Source: Zygnema cylindricum (taxonomy: Eukaryota > Streptophyta > Zygnematophyceae > Zygnematales > Zygnemataceae). From it: 64,000 nt of DNA. The stretch lies in contig JBBHKE010000498.1 of the NCBI GenBank assembly GCA_037447655.1, forward strand, positions 157,001 to 221,000, given 5' to 3'. Positions 11,573 to 23,000 of this stretch are shown one piece after another. Under the pieces are notes generated by a model. It ran no database searches and was not told the origin of the DNA. It worked only from the letters and a program-made list of their open reading frames with translations. The position numbers were made by a program, and so were the translations under genes. Numbering within the stretch: the first letter of the stretch is position 1; each line of letters begins with the position of its first letter.

Positions 11573-12908
11573 GGGTAACATTCCATTAAGGGTCCCAGTA
11601 AATGTACGAACAAGTCTACTAACAACGTCCGCTCCATTTTGTCGGGCCAGTAACAAACCTTCCCCAATTATGATTTGTTGAAGGTCATGGGCATTCTGAC
11701 TTGGTTGTGTTCCACTCCCACTAGGCGTCACACTTGCACCAGCAGGGACTGAGCCATTAGTAGACATGGCAGCAGAAGCAAACCCAAAGAGAAATACCTA
11801 TTTGACTAGATCTATGTTGTAAGATATGTAGCTTTAAGTGAGAGAGGTCTTACAACCAGACAAACATATACCACAGCCAAAATAAGGACAATAGAACAGA
11901 AAACACCTTAAAGTGCACTTAGTGCTCTCATTTCCTTAAACTCTGTGTAGAATGTACATTCTGTATCAAACTGATCATTCCTAATTGAATTAAATACTCT
12001 AAAGATCTTTAAAATATCTAAAACGTATGTACAAGGTTCACTAAACAATTTACTAACAAAAATCTAAGTGTTTGGACAAGAATTGTCCACTAACAATATC
12101 TATACCCTAAAATTCCGGGTGATTCTTATCACGTCCACATTCATTGGCGGCCTTGCACACTAATTTACTTAAAGTTAACTATTCGTGTAGATACTACAAA
12201 AATCCACACTAATTTTGGTCAATATTGAACAGTTGGTATTCCAAAAAAAATTTAAGTCCTAGACTCAAATTTATAAGACTTACTAAAGCTTACTTTTCAA
12301 TATGATTGGCCCCACATAGGTTAGAGTCCTGATTATGAAAATGTTAAAAGAATCTACAAACGGAAGTCAGAACGAAATATTTGTACAACCGGAGGTAGTT
12401 AATGATTCGTACGTCAAGTTTGCGGCTAGATTTTGATTTTCAAGTTGAAAATCAAAATTTCGAAACAAAATGGCAAAAGGACGCGGCAAACTTTGAATGT
12501 CGGTGGATGTCAGACGGAGCGTGCGAGGATATTTTCGACTGACCTGCATCTAGCGTGGCAAGGGGCACATGGCCTCTACGACATGTACGTTTGTGATCGC
12601 TTGTTCAAAGTATTTTTTTTTTTGCATTTTCACGTGTACCAATGGTAATCATCGAGTGGCCCCCAACTCTCCTCGCGAGGAGAGTTGGGGGCCACTGAAT
12701 GATGTGCGCGATTGCTTCACGGATCTCAAAAAGTGAAACATCCAACGGTCAAGAATGTCGCCCACATCATTAGAGCTACTCGACAGCTTTCCAGTAACGA
12801 TGTTTCGTTGACAAGAAAAATAAAAATAGTACGGCTATGTACGACACTGTACGAAAATGTACGGCGTCCAGTAACGAACCCCACTTTTCGTCTAATGGAA
12901 TGTTACCC
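11573..12908. mobile_element. PIF/Harbinger-like element, 1.34 kb, TTA target duplication
   Basis: The termini are GGGTAACATTCCATTA and its inverse TAATGGAATGTTACCC. They are flanked by TTA at 11570-11572 and 12909-12911. The 3-bp TWA duplication and GGG-starting inverted repeats fit PIF/Harbinger. The element interrupts a family A MITE whose remainder starts at 12909. A short minus-strand frame at 11570-11767 (65 codons, Ser/Gly-rich N terminus) resembles nothing I know. There is no DDE transposase. The segment 12580-12723 matches 63795-63960 in inverted orientation. Confidence 0.75.
12655..12696. other. 42-bp perfect palindrome, subterminal in a PIF-like element
   Basis: Two 21-bp arms meet with no spacer at 12675/12676. 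The palindrome lies 212-253 bp from the element's right terminus. The homologous segment near 63.84 kb has a hairpin at the same place with different outer stem bases. Confidence 0.92.
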
Positions 12909-14135
12909 TTAGTGTTAATTTTGTTTTGCCACTTAAAATATTTTCTTCGTACACATATCTCTAATTACAGATCTGACGGCTGCAATTGAAAGGCAATATC
13001 TCACCTTCCGATTGACGGTCTCCATCGAATAATCGGACAAGTTTGTATGGAGAAAAAATGTTTTTAAGTGGCGAAAAAACAATACTAGCACTAATAGCGA
13101 TATACTGTGCGATAAACGGTATAGAGTTCTGTAATACAGCATTGTACCGTACAGCTTTTCCTATAGCAATTCTTCATTCCCAGCCGCTAGATTTCTGTTC
13201 AGATTATGATTGTGAAATCGCCTTTCGACTTTCGACTTCCGAGCACACCATGTATCGCTATTAGTGTTGGTTGTTTTTTCGCCGCTTAAGACATTTTTTC
13301 TCCGTACACACCTGTCCAGTTTTCAGTTTGAGACTGTCAATCAAAAGCTGAGAAGCTTACCTTTCAATCACCACCGTTTGATCTATAATCTGACATGTGT
13401 ATACGGAGAAAAGATGTATTAAGGGTATGGTTACATCAGACGAAAAGTGAGGTTTAATACAGAATTCTGTACTTGCCCGTACCATGCCGTACTATATTTT
13501 CGTGAGTTTCGTGAAAACAACATTACAGAAAATAGTACAACGATTCTCCAAGTATCCAGGAGAAGACGTCGACCGTCCGATTACATTTTGGTCTTCATCT
13601 GCGAAGCAATTGCTCCATGCGCCTCTGTATTGGTGAACCCACCTCACGGAGGTCAATTCGTTACACTTGGACGATCGACACGTGCGTAGATGAAAAATGA
13701 AAATTTTCACACGCCCCCAAAGTCACGTGCCTTCGGACAAGGTGACCGTAAAATCTTTGCCGAAAAGAAATACGGTTTTTTCCTGAAAGTCAGCAGAGTG
13801 AAGGAGATCTCTGAGGTACATTGACGCGGTACACCTGCGAATTACACGTGTGAAGTACGCAAGTACGGATTTGCATACGAAAATGGTCGGTTTTCAAATC
13901 TTTGCGATTTTAGAGATTTGATCGTCGACTTAAGTGGAACCATTCAAAAAACAACACGTATGTAAAAACCTATTTACAGACGATACGCGATGTAACCGAG
14001 GCCCCTGTAACACAGAAATTTTGATGTCCGTACTATTACAGAGACCTCCTGATGTAACCATGCCCTAAGTGGCAAAAAAAACATTAACATTAATAGCGAT
14101 TCGCGGTGTAGCCGCTTGATCCGGTAGTAACATAT
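12909..14135. repeat. Duplicated MITE block, copy 1 (interrupted)
   Basis: The block contains two family A MITEs (12909 to about 13110 and 13244-14110) joined by unrelated sequence. It matches 15623-16207 at over 90 percent identity by eye, except for the 643-bp insertion at 13423-14065. It ends in a short shared tail after the MITE, before the GA-rich tract. Confidence 0.85.
13423..14065. mobile_element. PIF/Harbinger-like element, 643 bp, TAA target duplication
   Basis: The termini are GGGTATGGTTACATCAG and its inverse. They are flanked by TAA at 13420-13422 and 14066-14068. The duplicate block has the uninterrupted site GTATTAAGTGGC at about 16130-16140 with a single TAA, which proves both the boundaries and the 3-bp duplication. 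A short CCTC/GAGG hairpin sits at 13641-13653, about 220 bp from the left end. No transposase frame is present. Confidence 0.88.
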
Positions 14136-14140
14136 AACGG

Positions 14141-14570
14141 TCGAGAGAGGGAGAGAGAGAGGGGAGATAGGCAGATTGAGAGGGAGAGTGTCAAGGAGAG
14201 GAAGAGGGAGAAGGAGAGGGGGAGGCAGGTTGAGAGAGAGAGCGAGAGACACAAAGGGCGAGGCACCAGGCGAGGAGAGGGAGGGAGGGGGCAAATTAGG
14301 CAGATTAAGAAGGAGAGGGAGAGGGAGAGGGAGAGGGATAGGGAGACGGAGAGGAGAGGAAGAATGAGAGAGATAGGCAGATTGAGAGAGAGGGAGAGAG
14401 GAAGGGAGAAAGAGAGGGAGATTGAGGGAGAGGGAGAGGGGGAGGCAATACGAGAGGGAGAGAGAGAAGGGGAGGCAAATTGAAGAGAGGAAAAGGGAGA
14501 GAGAGGGAGAGTGATAGGGAGAGGGAGAGGGGATAGAGGCAGATTGAGAGAGAGGGAGACAGGACGAGTC
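14141..14570. repeat. GA-rich purine tract
   Basis: About 430 bp of imperfect GAGA/GGGAGA repeats on the + strand. Open frames on either strand here are low-complexity translations of the repeat and are not genes. Confidence 0.9.
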
Positions 14571-15040
14571 ATATCGGGAGGGTGAAGGAGTGGAACAAGG
14601 AGATCAATAATGGAGGATAGAGGCAGTAATAAAACCTTACCGCCAACAAACAAGCGACGAGGATCCGAAAACGAAGGTGATACGATGGCGATGTCGTGAA
14701 GAAAACCATGGTTGCGAATAGAATGAGGGGACGGAAGGTTCACCTGCTTCCCGTGTATAAAATTTTCTTATCTTGAGAATGACGGCACAAAACGACATAA
14801 CCCACGAAAAAAAAAACCATTTAAAATGCCTTTGATTCGTCCAAAAGGAATATTTTTTTTGGGGTTGTCCACATTTGGCATTCCCCAAGACATGTATCAC
14901 CAACGCCAAATGTTGTACTTTGACTCTTTTGGTTTTTTTTAATTACTCTATTATGTGTGCATTTCTGAATTGACACCCATTTTAATGTTATAACGTACCC
15001 TATTTGATAGTCATTTTTCACTTTTGACTCAATTAGGGTG
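14571..15040. other. Spacer, nothing recognised
   Basis: No conserved coding, RNA or terminal-repeat signal was found in this stretch. Confidence 0.3.
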
Positions 15041-15580
15041 TACATTGTCGCTAATTAGGTTGTTGTCTTGAAATATAATTAAGGTTTACACATTGGTTAT
15101 GTGTAATCCCTTAATTACAGTGACAACGTAAACAGTTAAGGTCGACGGTTACAACGACAGAGTCACACATGACACAGTTGGACTGTTTTACGGGAAAAAT
15201 TCTTAACTTTCAACCTACACGGATGTCAGGTGTTCACACGGCCGACCACGCCAACGACATTCGAACAAATGGGAACGCGTTTTATGCCGACCTCTTTCGG
15301 CCATTGTTTTCAGAGCACATTTTCGTGCGCGCGCGACGGCGTATATATTTTTTCTGTACTTTTATATTTAAAAAGGTACGGAACAGTACGGATATGACAG
15401 TCCGTACACCACACTATTTAAAAGGACCCTCAATTACAATTATGAACCGCATTGAGCGGGGTACCTCAAATAACGTGCAAAAACAATTTGCGTACTTTAT
15501 TCTATTTGAGAATTTGCCCCAAAAAAAGGGGTACCCCAATTAGCGTCATGTACGCTAATAGCAATTCACGGTGTACTTTC
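15041..15580. mobile_element. Probable MITE family D copy
   Basis: The right end reads GCTAATAGCAATTCACGGTG next to TA. The interior (about 15300-15450, including CACACTATTTAAAA) matches the family D element at 45226-45844. The left end near 15041 is degenerate. It appears inserted at a TA inside a PIF-like right end whose last bases are 15581-15622. Confidence 0.4.
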
Positions 15581-15622
15581 TCCAGTAAACAATCCCACTT
15601 TTTGCCTGATGGAAGGTTACCC
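15581..15622. mobile_element. PIF-like right terminus
   Basis: The sequence ends in CTGATGGAAGGTTACCC followed by TTA, and matches the right end of the element at 39190-39931. Only this terminal stub is left beside the MITE block. Confidence 0.6.
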
Positions 15623-16207
15623 TTAGTGGTAATTTCTTTTTGCTACTTAAAACATTTTCTCCTTACACATATATCCAATTACGGATCTGACGGCTGCAAT
15701 TGAAAGGCAATAATCTCACCTTCCGATTGACGGTCTCCATCCAATAATCGGACAAGTGTGTATGGAGAAAAAATGTTTTTAAGTGGCGAAAAAACAATAC
15801 TAGCACTAATAGCGATATACTGTGCGATAAACGGTGTACAGTTCTTTAATACAGCATTTTACCGTACAGCTCTTCCTATAGCAGTTCTTCATTCCCAGCC
15901 GTTAGATTTCTGTTCAGTTTATGATTGTGAAATCGCCTTTCGACTTTCGACTTCCGAGCACACCATGTACCGCTATTAGTGTTGGTGGTTTTTTCGCCGC
16001 TTGACATTTTTTCTCCGTACAAACCTGCCCAATTTTCAGTTTGAGACCGTCAATCATAAGCTGAGAAGCTTACCTTTCAATCTCCACCGTTAGATCTATA
16101 ATCCGACAGGTGTGTACGGAGAAAATATGTATTAAGTGGCAAAAAAAACATTAACACTAATAGCGATTCGCGGTGTAGCCGCTTGATTCCGGTAGAACCA
16201 TATAACG
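15623..16207. repeat. Duplicated MITE block, copy 2 (empty site)
   Basis: This is the second copy of the block at 12909-14135. It holds two family A MITEs (15623 to about 15838, and about 15959-16178) and the intact pre-insertion site TAA at 16133-16135. Adjacent flanking sequence after the right MITE is also shared for a few dozen bases. Confidence 0.85.
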
Positions 16208-16812
16208 GCCGTCAGCGTGAGTTGCCGGGCAGATCACATGCCAAACCGTCACGAATGCATGGAACAGGAACTAAAACTGAAACCCTAATTGAAACTGGAA
16301 CTGCGAAACCTAAAAATTGTCGTCTTTGTCTTTGAGGCTGTCAACATATCAATTTTTTTGCGCTGGATGGAAACGCGTTACAGCGCGAGATAGAGGGAGA
16401 GAGGGAGGGAGAGGGAGAGGGAGAGGGAGAGAAAGTGAAAAAAAAAAAAAAAAAAAAGGAAAAGGAAAATGGAAACTGAACCAGAGAGGACGGGAGTGTT
16501 ACAGTAAAAGAAACCAGTTTAAAGCGTGACGTCACATGTGACTTCAGCAGTGTAGAGGAATGACTGGCTACAAGTTCTGGTTTCCGTTATTTTATTTATT
16601 CCTTTTTATTAATTCGATTTTTGGTTTCGATCTTTTATTTTTATTTCGATTGAATAAAAAAACAGAAAATATTATTTTCCTTTCGCCGATAATAGTAGCA
16701 ACACGAGAAAACCAAGCAATAGTACCACTACTAATAATAATAATATTAATTATAAATAGTTAGAATTGTAAAAAGTAATAAAATATCACATTTTTAAGAC
16801 TTAATTTGAAAA
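16208..16812 (+). other. Upstream region of the PfkB-family gene
   Basis: This holds a GGGAGA stretch (about 16390-16435) followed by an A-tract, then AT-rich sequence leading to the start codon at 16813. The start context is TTGAAAAATGG. I see no convincing core promoter element, and the transcription start cannot be placed from sequence alone. Confidence 0.35.
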
Positions 16813-19800
16813 ATGGATCCTGCTGGCGAACCGAGAAAAGACGTTGAATCGGAGCAGAAAAGGACAAAAGAATACGTTTTGGACTACGTGACGTACACTC
16901 TAATTGTGGACGACATTGTGCATCCGGACGGCAGTACGGCCATGGAGCAGTTGGGGGGAGGAGGTCAGTTTTTTAGGGTTTTTTTTTGGTTTTTTCTAGG
17001 GTTTTTTTTAGGTCTTTTTAAGCGTTTTTTTTTGGTTTTTTTAGTTTTTTTTCGGGTTTTTCTTAGGTTTGGAAGGTTTTAGGATTATTTTAAAGTGTTA
17101 GGATTCCTAGGGTTTAGAGGAGTTTTGAGGATTTTAGGGATTTTACTTTTATGCTTTTGAAGCTTTTTGTGTTTTTAAAATTAGGGGTTTTTTTTTTTAA
17201 TAACGAAACTGAAACTTTTAATTTTGTAGAGCTTCAATACCCTAACATTTTCACATTTTCCTAAGATTTTGAAACATTCAAATTCCAAAAAAATTGGAAC
17301 AAACCTATTTTTCGGTTTTTAAAACTTTTTTTTTTTCAATTTCGGGGTTTAATGGATTTACAGAAAATGCTTAACCAAAAAAAAAAAAAAAAACCACATA
17401 AAAGCACAGAAATGCATCCAATCTGTTTCATTCTCTTTCACACTCATTTTTTCTTTCCTTCTTTTTGTTTTGTTTTTGTTTTTTTTGCGAGGGGCAGGTC
17501 CTCAAACTGCCTTCGGAATTCGACTTTGGGCGCCAAAAGACACCCGGTCAGTTTCAACAAAAAAAAAAAAAATGAAAAATGGGGGGCGAGGAGAGAGAGG
17601 TGTGGGGGGGGGGGAGAGGGAGAGGGAGGAGAGGGGGAGACAAGGGGGGGCGATGGAGGACGAGAAAGAATACATTTTTTTCCCTTTTTGGAAAGATTAT
17701 GGATAGTTTGGAACACAAGACCACGTACAATTTTCTCCGTACACACTCATCCATATCATCTAGAGTCCTCCAATCAAAAGGTGGAATCTCACCTTTCCAT
17801 CACAACCTTTGAATTAATAATTTGACTAGTATGCACGGAGAATTTGAGTTTCAAGAGTTTTTTTTTGGTTTCAAACTCGGTTTTCTCCGTGCACACCTGT
17901 CCAACTGTCATTTAGAACCTCCGATGAAAAGATGAGAATCTTACCTTTCCATCGCAACCTTCGGATTGCTAATCCGACAAGTGTGCACGGAGAAAATTGA
18001 CTTTCAAGGCCGAAAAAACACTTTTCTCAATTTTTCCGTGCCCACTTGTTGGATTATTAGCTCAAAGGTTTCGATGGAAATGTATGGTTTTTAGCTTTTG
18101 ATTGGAGATCTCCGAATGAAAATCGGACTAGTGTGCACGGAGAAAAGTTGAGTTAAAGGCGGAAAAAATCGATAACGCTAATAGCGGTGCGGTATACTCA
18201 ATAAATAATCCGATTAGAGTCCTAATCAAAGGCGTATTTTCAATCCGGGCTAAGGGTCTTGCTCTTTTTAGTTTTCCTCGGGTCACAAAAAAAAAAACGT
18301 TTTAGAGAAAAAAATGTATGTATTGTTATTTTTGTGAATGTCCTTTCACATTCACACATTATTTGTGTGGTCTTTTCTATCTTGGACTCAAAATTAGTTT
18401 TCGGAAGTTAGTACAAAAAACATGTAATTGGGATAATACATGTATACGCTCCTAGTATGGAAATTAATTTGTGAGAATTGCACAAATATTAGTGTAGACT
18501 AGAATAAATACCCAAATTATAAAAATCCTAAGAACAACCACACTATAAGCATTTGTTTGTAAATCGAATTGTATCAAAATATATCAAATTTGATAGCGCA
18601 ATTATTGAATTCTCGATTCGATCCTTGTTTATAAGTTCGATGTTTACTTATAAACCAATTCTAATGTCGCTAATCGAGATTATAGGAGCAAAACACCATG
18701 GTGAAACCTTTTATTAAGGGTTTTTCAAGTTTTTTTTACCCTAAAGAAATTTAAATAAACTTATTTTAGAAAAAAAAGCTCCAGCAAATAACCTATTTTT
18801 ATGAACTTCATGTGAATTTTGACAAAACAACAATGTTTTCTACATAACTTTTTCAATAAATATGTGATCCATATTTTGATCCTTTGAATGGAATTTCTTT
18901 TCGACAAAGGTGATTTTTACTGATTTTTTTTTTTTAGCAATTGTTAATAATTGAAATTATGTCTAACATTTCCCATTTGAGACATTATCCCATAGCCACA
19001 AAACTTGTAAAAAAATTAAAAGAAAAAAAATGTCTACAAAAAAGAGTGATAAAAACGAGAAAAAAACACAATCTTAATGCCCCCCAAAAGAAGCTATTTG
19101 AGGTATTTATGAAATCCTTTAGAAACTCAAAATCAGCCTTGGAAAAAAAAACTAAAAAAGTTCAAATCCAAAAAATTCAATCGCAAAAATTTCAAAACTC
19201 AAAAATTTCAAACCTCAAAAATCTCAAAACTCAAAATGTTTAGGGTTCAGGGTGGGTCTTGCAGGGGGCATAGGTCCGGATTTGCCAAACCTATGCCGAG
19301 CCTGGCTGAAAATGTCACACATAGAAACAGACGGTTTGTTAGTTTATCCGTTCCCGACTTTAAGAGCATGGCAGATTTTCGAGGAGGACGGTAGGAGAAC
19401 ACAAGTGTGTTTCCATGTGCCTTTCAATTCCGTTGAAGCGTTTTCCTGTTGTGTTTTTTGGTCGTCGGTACTTTTTTTTGTTGGTGTGTTTTTTTTGGTG
19501 TTGTACTTTTTTGGCTGTTGTACCTTTTTTTGGTGTTTTTCATTATTTTCCATTTTACTTTTCATTGTACTTTTTTTGCCGTTTTGTTTTTCCGTATGGG
19601 ATCATGATATTTCCATATTAGTAATGGTTAAAATACAGCCGTACATTTGTTTGTGTGTGTGTGTGTGTGTTTCTTTTGTTTGATGTCTTGAAATGTGCTA
19701 GTTGTTTTTCATCAGATTTCTGTGTTAGTCTTTGTCTTTCTTTTTGTTTGTTTGTGTTTTTCTTTTTCTTTTCATTTTATTAATATTTATACTTATACTT

Positions 19801-19975
19801 TTATTTCCATTTGTATTTTGGTCCTCAAAAGGTGTGGCGTGTACCAATAAAAGACGAAATCTGGAGTATGTTGCGACCGTCTGTCACATCACTCCCGATC
19901 TCTTTTCAGTGAGTTTTACCACCAAGTGGTTTCTTTCTTTATATACTTTATTTTTTTGTATATATAAACAGACAA

Positions 19976-20049
<74 letters not shown>

Positions 20050-23000
20050 AAGATATACATGTATTTGTATGCATATATGTATATATGTATATGTGAATGG
20101 GATGTGTGCATTTATATGTTTATATACATATTATGCATATATATATGTTATGTATATACACATAAAATGTTGAATATTTTCTAGTGTTGTGTATCGGTAG
20201 CCATTTGCCGATAACCAATATGTACCTTTTTTTGACCTACCAATAATCGATATATTGGTTCGACATATTGGTAACGGAATTTTCGCGATAAAAAACCGAT
20301 GTATAGCGATGAATTACCGATAAATATCTGGCCCGATAATTATCGCCGATAATTGTACGGTTCAAACCGTACACTTGAACTGTTTTTGTACAGTCGCCAT
20401 GACGTGGCATGCCATACTATATAATGTGTAAAATATAATACAATATAGTATAAAGTACTATGATATAGTACTTTATACTTTTTTTTACACTTATCGGCGA
20501 TAAAAAAATTGTTGGTTTCGGAGCGATATATCGGGACCCCTCACCGTTCGATAATCGATAATTATCGTTATCGGTTTTATTGCGATAAGTTTTTTCCCGA
20601 TACACAACACTAATATTTTATTTTCATCATGTTTATATTCAATATCCCTTGATGGGTGTTTGTTCTAATAGAAAGGAGAAAGACAACAAATGGGGAATAT
20701 AATGTGTATAATGGTGTTTAAAAGTTGGTGATGGGCAAAATGACAAAAAAAATACAAGACTGTTTACGAACATGATTTCCTTTCAATTTCTTAAAAAAAC
20801 GACAGAAAAGCACACTTTCTTAAATAAATAAATAAAAAACGTACTTTTTCCCAAACATTCCATTTCCACATCCCATTCCCGAATCCCATTTCCAAAAAAC
20901 TCGATGTACGAATATCATTTATTTATTTGTTTATTTATTCGGCTTGTTTACGTGTTTGGTGTTTATTCATTTATGTGTCTGCCATTAAACAAACAAACAA
21001 AAAAAAAAAAAACAATCGAAGGCGATCTGCAGCCTACCATGTGGGAGTTCATCCTAGTGGGCGTGACGTGACATTTTTAAGAGAGTTAAGAGCCACAGGA
21101 ACCAAAGTTTTGAGCATAGAACCGTACACTCGGGCAGAAGAAATAGTTCCCCGTTTGGACTTAGTGTAAGTCCCTTTCTTTCCTGGTCTCTTTTTTTCCC
21201 AGTTTCTTTTTTTCCCTGTCTCTTTTTTTCCTGTCTTTTTTTTCCTGTCTCTTTTTTTCCCTGTCTCTTTTTTTCTCAGTCACTTTTTTTCCCGGTCTCT
21301 GTTTTTCCAATTCCTATTTTCCAATTTTTGAAGTTTCCAATTTCCAAGTTTTCAATTTTCCAATTTTTCGATTTTTCCAATTTTTTTTGTTATCTCTTAA
21401 ATTTTTCAATCATTCATCCAATCTTCGTCTATTTTGTCCTTTTCTTGTATCTCGTCTCAGTTTCGGTTCCATGTTCAGCTTTTGGTTCCTTTTTGTTTTT
21501 TTTTTGTTTTTGGTTCTTGTTCTGTTTCCATTTCTGTTTCTGTTTTTGTTTTTGTTTCTGTTTGTCTTTCTTTTTTTCTTTCTGTTTTTTGCTCCAGTTT
21601 CTGGTTTTTGGTTTTGAGTTTTAGGTTTTAAGTTTAAGGTTTTTGTCTTTCACTGGTTGTCATTTGTTTGTCTTTTTTTTCAAGTTTTGTTCCACTGCTA
21701 TGTATAATGTTAATTTAATTCATTTTTTTATATTTTCTTTTCCCTTTTTCCGTACCACTCTCTATTTCTGTATTTGTTTGTTCAATCCCATTGCTGACAT
21801 CAGCAAATCACCTATTTTTGCCTTCACACCCCATTGCTGATGTCAGCACATGGTTTTTGAGTCTTTTTAAGATGACCACTTACGTCAGCGCACATCTATA
21901 TACCGTCGCTGATGTTATCATTGTGCGTTTTTTGTCAATTTTTTGACCATTGCTGTTGTCATCACCATTTGTCGTTTGTGCATTCTTAGACTCCTGCTGA
22001 TGTCATCATGTGTATTTCCAGTGCGTTGCTGACGTCAGCGCATATATTTTCACCCAATGAGGAGGAAGCCTGGTCCATGGTGGGACCGGGTTCTCCAAGA
22101 GACGTGATTGGTCGAATGGTGGAGTTGGGAGGGGAGGTAGGAGACCGATTATTGATTTCTTTTTCCTCACCCTTTTTTTAAACATATACATATATACGCA
22201 TACACATACACATAATACTAGTGTTGTGTATCGGTAAGGATTTGCCGATAACCGATATGGGCCTTTTTTCGAGTATCCGATAATCGATATATTGGTACGA
22301 TATATCGACATCGGTCTTATCGCCGATAAGTAGCCGATAATATCGGGTACTTATCGGCGATAATGCCGATAACGATAATTATCGGCGATAACTGTACGGA
22401 CCGTACAGATAAATGTACGGTCTGCACACTCAACTGTTCGTCATATTCTCCGGACGTGTACAAGCATAGAAAGTACCGTAGCCGCCATGAAATATGTACG
22501 ATTTTGATACGGATCCAGTAAAAACGATGTACCTTTCACATCCGACGCCATGGCTTTGTCCCTTAATTCCTTGAGATCCACTAAGGACCTGCCACGTGTC
22601 AATATGTCGGCTTTTTTGGCAAAAGCTGCCAAAAGAGCCATTCCGGGATGCCGGCGCTCACGCTGGCCCGTCCGTTCGTATTTTCTCATACCAAGTCGTC
22701 CGTTCGATTCCGGCGGCGCGCAGAATGTTATTTTGCGTCCGTTGTACTTTTGTGTCCGCCGTCCTTTTCCAGTTCCATGTTCACCAATTTTTTAGTAAAT
22801 TTCCGTACGTCGCCGTAAAATTTTTGTTCAGTTAACCGGCCAACGTTTATGTGCCGCGTTTACCGTGATAAATTGCAGTTAAACTGTAACGGAACAGATT
22901 TTTATACGTGGCATGCCACGCTATATAAAATCAGTAAAATAATACAGTATGTTATAAAGTACTATTGTACGCATACTATATATTTTTTAAGTTATCGCCG

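Noticed and set aside
14090-14743. Long Ser/Leu/Pro-rich open frame (217 codons) on the minus strand
   Set aside because: It is a translation of the GA-rich tract with no non-repetitive domain.
19732-20184. 150-codon frame with a YIYIYI run
   Set aside because: It is produced by the TA microsatellite in intron 4 of the PfkB gene. The real exon (19832-19908) is read in another frame.
22690-22720. tRNA-like GTTCGATTCC box in the hAT element (also reversed near 28050)
   Set aside because: The T-stem has a mismatch, and no A-box or acceptor pairing lies at the right distance. It is better explained as hAT interior sequence.
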